Under the pieces are notes generated by a model, which worked only from the letters and a program-made list of their open reading frames with translations, searched no databases and had not been told where the DNA came from. From positions 1-43,022 of the forward strand of contig JABWCD010000038.1 of assembly GCA_013359265.1 (NCBI GenBank): a stretch of DNA of 43,022 bases, read 5' to 3'. This stretch comes from Candidatus Hydrogenedentota bacterium (GTDB taxonomy: Bacteria; Hydrogenedentota; Hydrogenedentia; Hydrogenedentales; SLHB01). Shown piece by piece: positions 26,310 to 32,623 of this stretch. Positions within the stretch are counted from its first letter, which is position 1; each line of letters starts with the position of its first letter. Made by a program: the position numbers and the translations under genes.

Positions 26310-26855
26310 ATGCGACCCCTTCGGTATTCCATCAATGTCACCTTGGACGGGTGTTGCGATCATCGTGTGGGCATCCCGGACGAGGAGTTGCATCGTCACG
26401 CCGTCGAAAACCTTAACCGGGCCGATGCCCTCATCTTTGGCCGCGTGATCTACGAAATGATGGAGACAGCGTTTCGGACGCCGGCCTGGGAAGTGCTGCC
26501 CGACTGGATGCACCCCTTCGCGCGAACGATCGACGCCGCCAAGAAGTACGTCGTGTCGAGCACGCTCGAACGAGTCGATTGGAACGCGGAACTCTTGCGC
26601 GGCGATCTCGGGAACGCCGTTCAAAAGCTCAAGCAGGAGCCAGGCAAGGGACTGGCAACGGGCGGCGTGACACTCCCGCTGGCCTTGGCCGAGCTGGGAT
26701 TGATCGACGAGTACGAGTTCATCGTGCATCCCAGACTGACAGGCCATGGGCCAACGCCGTTCGCGGGGCTCTCGAAGTATGTCGACTTGAAGCTCGTGAG
26801 CCGGCTCGAGTTCGCCTCGGGGGCAGTGGCGCTGCGGTATGAGCCGAAATGGTAG
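26310..26855 (+). CDS. RibD C-terminal / dihydrofolate reductase-like protein
   Basis: This protein of about 181 residues is of the DHFR-like RibD C-terminal family. It has YSINVTLDG near the N terminus, RADALIFGRVIYEMM, KYVVSSTL, and the nucleotide-binding GKGLATGGVTLPLALAELGLIDEYEFIVHP. Stand-alone members such as YyaP/YwjB are putative NADPH reductases of unknown substrate, often found on mobile or accessory DNA. GTG at 26307 directly before the ATG is an alternative start. The next 246 bases to hamB contain a short CCTCCGC/GCGGAGG inverted repeat (around 27001-27032) and nothing else recognisable. Confidence 0.85.
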   Translation: MRPLRYSINVTLDGCCDHRVGIPDEELHRHAVENLNRADALIFGRVIYEMMETAFRTPAWEVLPDWMHPFARTIDAAKKYVVSSTLERVDWNAELLRGDLGNAVQKLKQEPGKGLATGGVTLPLALAELGLIDEYEFIVHPRLTGHGPTPFAGLSKYVDLKLVSRLEFASGAVALRYEPKW

Positions 26856-27101
26856 GCGTCGGGCTCGTTAGCCCAAGCCCCCTTTTGACCCGCTAAGTTC
26901 GATCGCCGCAGAAACCGGCACGTGCATTCTAATGATACGGCTCCAACGAGCACGAGGCCTCGAACAAGGTCCTCGCACCGCACACGCGGCGGCCTCGCGA
27001 CACCTCCGCCGACTCCACCAATATAATGCGGAGGGTAAGCGATCGCGGTTAGCGCCGCGGACCGAGGGGAAGATGCTTGACGAATTTCTTTACAATCAAC
27101 G

Positions 27102-29234
27102 CTAGGGCAGAAATTCGAGTGCGTCCGACAAGAGTTCGTATTCAAACTCTTCTAACTTGAGTGCGTTGATCCTTATCTTACGAATCCTGGCTAGTGCCGT
27201 GTCCAGGTTTTCCGTTTCACCAATCATCTGCGTCAGCTTTTCGCCAAGCTGAAGGGGAATACCGTACTCATCTAATGCAGCAGCCACGGGGTTCTTGAAG
27301 TGACATTCGACTTGAGACGCGAAGTAGGAGAAGTCGCCAAAGCGTAAGCCCAACGGCTCCAGCACAGCTTGCTGAATTCGTGATAAGGCCATGATGTACC
27401 GTGGTAGCTCGAAGCTAGCCCATGTCCGTTCGAACTCTAAAACCCTTTCCACCGCCTCATCTGGCGACTTTGCGGAGAATCGTCCTGGCACAAGTTCTTT
27501 GCGCACGCGCTCAGCGGGATTTGGAACAAGACGCATCTGCCATATCTTGAATGCCAATTGCCTGGCGCTGTAGACGCCTCCCTTGCTCCGAGCAGCTTGC
27601 ACTAGGTATGACCAGATCAGGTCACAAGCAATTCGTAACTGTTCCTTCGTCGGAACATGATTCCAATCAAGAACCGAAGACCATTTCTCTGGCTCGATGA
27701 GGAGCGCTCTTGCGAGTCTAATTTGAGCGTCAGGATCGATAGATGTGTTCGCACGCATGACGGACAGGGGTAGAATCTCTTGCACCTCATACTTTCTCAT
27801 GCGTTCTCTCGATGATGGAGCTAAATCATCAATGTCAATCTGCATCAATAGACTATTCGGGGTATCGATATCTTGAGTAAATACTGGAATGTCGACGAAT
27901 GGAAGTTCTTCCTCCGGCGGCTCATGAAAGAGGTAAACGTGACCGACGAAATGCTCAAACATGCGCCCGGAGCGACCCTTGATATTATTAAACGTAAAAA
28001 AATCTAGTTGTTCTCGTGCAATCTTATTGTCAAATATGACGACATTCTTTGCTTTTGTGTTCACCCCCTCAATTAGGGTTGATGTGCATACGAGAAACGG
28101 AAGCTCCAATTCGTTAAATTTACGCACGACATATTGCGCTAATGCTCGTGGAAGCTTGCCATGATGCATGCCAATGCCGCGCACTAGCGCCCGACCAAAC
28201 ACCCAGTCAGGGTGATAGTTTCGAGACGTCCATTGCGAAGCAGGTTTGAGTCTATCTGAATTGATACCAACTCGACCTCCGATTAGCGCGTGAGCGACCT
28301 CATTAACCCTTGCTGGGGAGCGGCAGAATATCAATGTAGGTTCGTGAAGATGCTTGCACAATTGTACAAGGCGATCGAGATCCGTTCCCTTGCCTCTAAC
28401 TGGGATTTGCTCAGACACAACGGTGGCAAACCTCGTCGGGTAGAAGTAGCAACGATAAGCCTTTTCAATGCCGTCAGGAATCCTCTGAATATTGGGACCA
28501 AGCAAATAGAACTGACCGCCCAATTTTTTGAGCCGGTAAAAGGCTTGATTAAGTGCCACTGTTCGCGTTTCCTCATCGGACATTCCGCTTAATTTATAGA
28601 ACTCGTCAATTACAAAGAATTCGATCGCGGGAAATGTATCATACGCAACGGCTCGTTCAGCAGTGAAAATGAAAATATTCTTCTTGTCCGGCTTTTGGGA
28701 AAGATGCGTAACAATCTTAAAGCGACGCGAGAATTGTGAGAGTCGCCGTCTTGTTTCATCAATCAATGCCAATGTTGGGACAATTATCGCGATGTTGCCA
28801 AACTTCTCCGTCGCAATCAGTGCATCGATTATCCGGCTTTTCCCAAAGCTAGTTGGCGCGCTCAAGATAACATTATCACCATCAAGAAGGCGACGATATA
28901 CCTCCGCTTGCTCGCGGTGAAAGACGAAGTCATCCGCCATGTTCAGAGGTCGGTGGTACTCATAAGCGATACTATCTCTAAAAGACAATGCTTCCGAATC
29001 TACGTAGGGAAACAAGCCGACCGATCTAGCAAGCGCATCAAGAAGCGACTCTAGATCGCCAAAGTACTTTCTGTGCTCTAGTGCACGCAACACCAGCTCG
29101 TTGGCTGCGGATTCGAGGATAGGATTCGAAACTACGCGGGCAATGCTCTGTAGAATAGCGAACGGTTGTTTACTTACGCCGTCAACTGATCTTAAAGCGT
29201 CACGGATTTCATTGATGTTCATATCTTCTGCCAT
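27102..29234 (-). CDS. hamB: Hachiman anti-phage system helicase HamB
   Basis: This is a 710-residue superfamily 2 helicase. Motif I is APTSFGKS (126-133). Motif II is VIDEFYK (208-214), an unusual D-E-F-Y version of DExH. Other conserved segments are IGMHHGKLPR (354-363), STLIEGVN (385-392) and KGRSGR (419-424). About 270 C-terminal residues have no recognised motif. Known Hachiman systems pair a HamB helicase with a HamA nuclease and act on aberrant phage-infected DNA. The start ATG at 29234 overlaps the end of hamA by 16 bases. The DNA is clearly poorer in G+C than its neighbours: one hand-counted 60-base line at 28681 is 45%, against 70% for the line at 24181. This fits horizontal transfer. 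Confidence 0.87.
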   Translation of the reverse strand: MAEDMNINEIRDALRSVDGVSKQPFAILQSIARVVSNPILESAANELVLRALEHRKYFGDLESLLDALARSVGLFPYVDSEALSFRDSIAYEYHRPLNMADDFVFHREQAEVYRRLLDGDNVILSAPTSFGKSRIIDALIATEKFGNIAIIVPTLALIDETRRRLSQFSRRFKIVTHLSQKPDKKNIFIFTAERAVAYDTFPAIEFFVIDEFYKLSGMSDEETRTVALNQAFYRLKKLGGQFYLLGPNIQRIPDGIEKAYRCYFYPTRFATVVSEQIPVRGKGTDLDRLVQLCKHLHEPTLIFCRSPARVNEVAHALIGGRVGINSDRLKPASQWTSRNYHPDWVFGRALVRGIGMHHGKLPRALAQYVVRKFNELELPFLVCTSTLIEGVNTKAKNVVIFDNKIAREQLDFFTFNNIKGRSGRMFEHFVGHVYLFHEPPEEELPFVDIPVFTQDIDTPNSLLMQIDIDDLAPSSRERMRKYEVQEILPLSVMRANTSIDPDAQIRLARALLIEPEKWSSVLDWNHVPTKEQLRIACDLIWSYLVQAARSKGGVYSARQLAFKIWQMRLVPNPAERVRKELVPGRFSAKSPDEAVERVLEFERTWASFELPRYIMALSRIQQAVLEPLGLRFGDFSYFASQVECHFKNPVAAALDEYGIPLQLGEKLTQMIGETENLDTALARIRKIRINALKLEEFEYELLSDALEFLP

Positions 29235-30073
29235 GCCTTAAGTTTTTGATCCAAGACCTGCAACACATGCACTTTTTCTTTTAAAGGCATGAGGAAGAGA
29301 TGAATTCGGATTTCTCTGGGTAGTTTTCGATTTGAGAAATTCTTGTGGTGCGTAAGTATCTCACTTTCAAACGCCCTTACATATGTCGAGTCGCATGTGG
29401 TATGCTTCGCAACGCACGGGCTATCGTATGTCAGGAGCACTGGAATGCATGCGCGCTGGAAGACTTGGTCGAGGGACGTCTCCGGCTCGAGTAGCTTTCG
29501 CAACCTTTCCGCATGCGGCCACTTCGGGTCGATCTTGTTCACTATCAGAGCAAATTCGTCGCGTAGGTAATCCGTGTCCGTGTGGGCCTGCAGTTCCGCA
29601 ACGACGTCATGTATAGCTTGGCCAATGTCGTCGTAGAATTTTGCCTCCCCCAGCCAAAGCTCTAGATCGTCGGGTGGTCCAACAACATGCACTGCGTCAA
29701 AGCCTTTGACCGTCTCGTTGCGAGCCGATTTGTAGTAGATTTTGGATACAGCGGGTAGCGAATCGAAAACTTGCCGAATGGCTATGTGCAGTAGCAGTTC
29801 CCCAAACTCGCCTCGGTTTCGAAATTTTTCCGATTCATATACTCGTTTTGCTGCGCGGCGGATCAACTTTGTTGCGTTCTGATGACGAAGGTCTTCGCAT
29901 TCTGTCGCGCTGAGCGCAAATTCGGGGAGCCAGTCCATCAGGTGATCCGCTAATCCTTCTGTACGCCACGAACCGCGTTCGTACCCGGCGCACAACCCGG
30001 ATAGGGACGGTTGTACGTCAATATTATGAGCACGAACGGTCAAGAACGCGTCTGGTTTTGGATGCGTTAACAT
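29219..30073 (-). CDS. hamA: Hachiman anti-phage system nuclease HamA (DUF1837)
   Basis: This 284-residue protein matches the DUF1837/HamA type of PD-(D/E)XK nuclease. GEFGELLLHIAIRQ carries Glu89 and Glu92, GFDAVHVV has Asp126, and WLGEAKFYDDI has Glu143 and Lys145. These form the expected active-site set. The HamA-HamB complex is known to sense damaged or unusual DNA through the helicase and release the nuclease for abortive infection. The gene starts at ATG 30073 with no obvious ribosome-binding site. It is AT-rich like hamB, and the pair forms a complete two-gene system. Confidence 0.87.
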   Translation of the reverse strand: MLTHPKPDAFLTVRAHNIDVQPSLSGLCAGYERGSWRTEGLADHLMDWLPEFALSATECEDLRHQNATKLIRRAAKRVYESEKFRNRGEFGELLLHIAIRQVFDSLPAVSKIYYKSARNETVKGFDAVHVVGPPDDLELWLGEAKFYDDIGQAIHDVVAELQAHTDTDYLRDEFALIVNKIDPKWPHAERLRKLLEPETSLDQVFQRACIPVLLTYDSPCVAKHTTCDSTYVRAFESEILTHHKNFSNRKLPREIRIHLFLMPLKEKVHVLQVLDQKLKAWQKI

Positions 30074-30442
30074 TTTGTGTCAGGAGTTAGGAATCTCGTG
30101 ATGCAAGAATACAAGCTTCCGCCCAGTCATAATTGCTTTTGTCTGCGCGATATTCTACTACATGTGTTACCTTAAGGGAAGATTTGCGTTTCCACGGATA
30201 GGACTTCCGAGAAACCGACTGGCGCATCTGCGGTTCGAATGCATTTGCATGTGTCGGAATCGACAGGGCGGTTGGAGAGAACTTCCCATCGGCGCCTCGT
30301 GCCACGCCTCTTAAATGGGGACGATTTAGACTTGGCTGGGAAGTCAGGCAAAACCAACCGATTCTCCGGCGCACCACGGACGACTCGTGCGAAGGCGTAT
30401 CGGTGTGAAACCGCGGTTGTCTTTGGTTCATAAAGAAAGAAC
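30074..30442. other. hamA upstream region without a recognisable gene
   Basis: This stretch of 369 bases between hamA and the alpha-mannosidase remnant carries only short reading frames with no family resemblance. On the minus strand a TAGAAT (30154-30149 region) could be a -10 box for hamA but lacks a good -35. I see no terminator or tRNA that would mark an integration site. Confidence 0.4.
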
Positions 30443-30462
30443 GCCCGGCACGGAGGCCGGGC
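30443..30462. repeat. REP-like palindrome, copy 1
   Basis: GCCCGGCAcGGAgGCCGGGC is a palindrome with arms GCCCGGC/GCCGGGC, followed by GCTACAAAT. A second copy is at 32483-32502, and a half-copy with GCTACAAAT lies at 32594-32610, just beyond the end of the intact alpha-mannosidase gene. Confidence 0.75.
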
Positions 30463-30490
30463 GCTACAAATACCATTGTGGTGCGAACAG

Positions 30491-30757
30491 ATCATAAGTC
30501 CGATGGCCGCGATCTTTTTCCTCGTTAGGGGAATGGACAAAGATTTGCTAGTGGGCTTCAACTTTTTGCGGCGTTCTTCATTGAGCTTGCGGAGCCAGGC
30601 TTTCCTGATGGGTTTGGCAAAGGTTAGTTTGGCGGTGGTGGGTTTGGATTCGGGATTGAAGACGCGGACGGTGTAGGATCCGTTGCGGTCTTCGTGTTGT
30701 TTGAAGGCGGTGAGTTGGATGTTGCCGCCAGTGAGGGTGACGAAGCTGAGCGATTCT
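30491..30757 (-). pseudogene. C-terminal remnant of a second GH38 alpha-mannosidase-like gene
   Basis: The minus strand from 30757 to 30491 translates without interruption as about 89 residues nearly matching the last 87 residues of the intact gene at 32624-35410. Matching blocks include SLSFVTLTGGN, QLTAFKQHEDRNGSYTVRVF, KLTFAKPI-K/R-KAWL, LNEERRK and TRKKIA. The stop codon has been lost and the frame runs on. The upstream side ends abruptly at 30757/30758, exactly where a palindromic element begins. It has no start and no promoter and is not expected to make a working protein. Confidence 0.88.
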
Positions 30758-30800
30758 ACTCGTTCCCAAATTTCTATTGCATTCTTGAAAAGCTCTGCTT
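30758..30800. repeat. Half-copy of the ACTCGTTCCCAAATTT palindromic element
   Basis: This starts ACTCGTTCCCAAATTTC and runs through ATTCTTGAAAAGCTCTGCTT, matching the left arm of the complete element at 32319-32463. It abuts the broken end of the alpha-mannosidase remnant. Confidence 0.8.
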
Positions 30801-30884
30801 TGTTCCCCCCTCAACCCACCAGCTTTCACCCAATTCTCAAAATCCGTCACCCAAACACGGGTCGTTTCGCACGCCGCGCCTAGA

Positions 30885-30935
30885 TTCTCCGTGTTCTCCG
30901 TGTCTCCGTGGTTAAGTCGAGGCTCGTCCTCCGTA
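30885..30935. repeat. Dispersed repeat, reverse-orientation copy
   Basis: This holds TTCTCCGTGTTCTCCGTG, CTCCGTGGTTAAGTCGA and TCGTCCTCCGTA. It is the reverse complement of the 25441-25493 repeat with few changes. It lies just before the Cys-rich gene starting at 30996. Confidence 0.7.
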
Positions 30936-30995
30936 GCTCGGAGAGCAAAGGAGAATGCAACACCTTGGGCATAGGTGTAGGAGACACAACTCACC

Positions 30996-32222
30996 ATGCC
31001 ACAACCCACCACCACCCTCGGCACCCCCGCGGCGCCCTCATGGTCAGCCGAATGGCTCGCCCGCGTGGATACCGAAGAACGGTCGCTGCGCCGTCGCATC
31101 TGCGGCGCGATGACCCCGGGCGCGACCCCCTGCACCCTCGAATCCGGCCACCCCTCCGGACGCTGCCGCTACCACGGCGGCGTCCCCAGCGTCGGACCGC
31201 CCAGCGACAACCAGAACGCCCGCATCCACGGGCTCTACGCCCGCCGCCTCCAACGCTGTGGGCCGCACTGCCCCTTGTGGAAATCGTGCCCGTTCTCGGG
31301 CGACGACGTCCTTGCCTTGCCCGAGAAACAGCGTCCCATCTGCGCCTACGAACGCGACGAATACGCCGCGCTCGTCAAACACTATTTCAAGGAAGACGTC
31401 GAACCGGCCGCGGACCGGCCCGACGACAACGACGGCGAGTGCGATGACGAAACCGGCGACGCCACCTGGGCGCGCCGTTCCGTGTGGGACTTGCCCGCCC
31501 CGTCCGAATGCCCCGAACCCTTCCTCCTGCACCAACTCGTCCTGTTGACCATCATGCAGACGCGCGCCGCCGCGGTGTTGTCCGAAATGACGCTGACCGC
31601 CACCGTCGAAGTGGACTCGCCGAACTACAAAATGCGGAGCGCGAAACCGGCGGCCGCGTTGGACGCGTTTATCCGGATCGCGCGGGAGTATCGGGCGTTG
31701 CGCGCGGTGATCGATACGAAGAAGCTGAATCCGGCCCCGCAGGAGATGGGGATCGGCTCGCGCTTGAGACCGTTGATGCTGCGCGCAAGAGAGGCGATTC
31801 AGAATTCGATCGTGGGCATGGATGCAACCGACAAACAAAGACCAAACACGAATCAAACCACGAAGAACACGGAGAACAGCAGCAAGGAAGTTAGGGAATT
31901 AGGAAGCGAGACAAGAGCCGGCGAGGCAGCGAATGGCGGTAGAGCGAATAGCGAGGCAGCGATTCAAGAAGAAGTAGACGGCGAATGCGTGGCGCGCGCT
32001 GCGCGCGAGACGGATGGCGGTCTCGCGATACCGGCCGAGAAGACCGCGAAATCGGACGAAGGTGGGATTGCGGCGGTAACGAACGATGAGCCGTTGAGCC
32101 GCGAAGAGTTGGCGAGGCGCCGGAGAGCGTTGCGTCCGCCCCCGGTGTTGGGGCGCGATGCGCGTTCGCGCGGTTTTCGATCACCGATCGACGACAATTC
32201 TTTCGGCGGTCGAGGCGGATAA
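30996..32222 (+). CDS. Cys-rich protein with phage-like GNQNA-HGLY motif, function unknown
   Basis: This is a 408-residue protein. Cluster one (residues 36-60: Cys36, Cys46, Cys57, His60 within CRYHGG) and cluster two (Cys88, Cys92, Cys98 and a later Cys in RPICAYERDEY) look like metal sites. Between them is PPSDNQNARIHGLYARR, like the GNxNAxKHGxY motif of small phage-associated proteins, some annotated near terminase genes. Residues about 190-270 are helical. From about residue 285 the protein turns low-complexity (Glu/Ala/Arg-rich). The DNA there carries repeats also found outside genes (31855-31880), as well as duplicated GAGGCAGCGA words. The tail is therefore probably expanded by repeats. 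I do not recognise a function. Confidence 0.6.
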   Translation: MPQPTTTLGTPAAPSWSAEWLARVDTEERSLRRRICGAMTPGATPCTLESGHPSGRCRYHGGVPSVGPPSDNQNARIHGLYARRLQRCGPHCPLWKSCPFSGDDVLALPEKQRPICAYERDEYAALVKHYFKEDVEPAADRPDDNDGECDDETGDATWARRSVWDLPAPSECPEPFLLHQLVLLTIMQTRAAAVLSEMTLTATVEVDSPNYKMRSAKPAAALDAFIRIAREYRALRAVIDTKKLNPAPQEMGIGSRLRPLMLRAREAIQNSIVGMDATDKQRPNTNQTTKNTENSSKEVRELGSETRAGEAANGGRANSEAAIQEEVDGECVARAARETDGGLAIPAEKTAKSDEGGIAAVTNDEPLSREELARRRRALRPPPVLGRDARSRGFRSPIDDNSFGGRGG

Positions 32223-32318
32223 GGTTGTCGAGTGAATCCGCTGTGTGGCGGAAGAACAAAGCAGATCTCTTCAAGAGCACATTACCAACGAATGTCCAAC
32301 CTGAGACATGGATACCGT

Positions 32319-32463
32319 ACTCGTTCCCAAATTTCGATTTGGGAACGCACTCTTGAGAAGCTCTGCTTCCCTTCGGCTTGTCCCGTCGCCGCTACCGGGG
32401 TGCGCGCAGTGCTAAGCGGAGCTTTTCAAGAACGCATTACCGAATGGAAATTCGGTAACGAGT
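32319..32463. repeat. 145-bp palindromic element with compensatory changes between arms
   Basis: The left arm begins ACTCGTTCCCAAATTTCG and the right arm, read in reverse, begins ACTCGTTACCGAATTTCC. The arms match over about 50 bases, to AAGCTC-T/C-GCTT. Each arm contains its own hairpin, CCCAAAT/ATTTGGG on the left and ACCGAAT/ATTCGGT on the right, with paired substitutions preserving pairing. The centre (about 45 bases) has no coding content. It is a MITE- or REP-like non-autonomous element. Confidence 0.85.
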
Positions 32464-32482
32464 GAACCTAAGAGCTAAGAGC

Positions 32483-32502
32483 GCCCGGCATGGAAGCCGG
32501 GC
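32483..32502. repeat. REP-like palindrome, copy 2
   Basis: GCCCGGCAtGGAaGCCGGGC differs from the copy at 30443-30462 by two bases, both in the loop region, so the 7-bp arms are conserved. Confidence 0.75.
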
Positions 32503-32509
32503 CATCTCT

Positions 32510-32565
32510 GGGACTGGCACCGTCTTTCGCGCAGGCTTTGCGGAGCGAAACACGGTGCCTGTCCC
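32510..32565. repeat. Long hairpin of the GGGAC-T...T-GTCCC type
   Basis: GGGAC-T-GGCACCGT-C-TTTCGC (32510-32530), a 14-base loop, then GCGAAA-C-ACGGTGCC-T-GTCCC (32545-32565). This gives 19 pairs with T-T and C-C mismatches. The GGGAC-T / T-GTCCC ends are the same as in the 95-bp tandem units, although the inner stem sequence differs. Confidence 0.8.
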
Positions 32566-32623
32566 TGCCTACAAAAGGGCCGTCCAACTTCCAGGCCGGG
32601 CGCTACAAATGCAAATCGAAATA

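Noticed and set aside
26621-27145. A 174-codon minus-strand frame between the RibD-like gene and hamB
   Set aside because: It is antisense to the RibD-like gene and overlaps the hamB 3' end, has no recognisable motif and low-complexity content.
30087-30476. Small minus-strand frames upstream of hamA as a third defence gene
   Set aside because: One is the read-through of the broken alpha-mannosidase frame after its lost stop. The others have no ribosome-binding site or similarity to known Hachiman partners.
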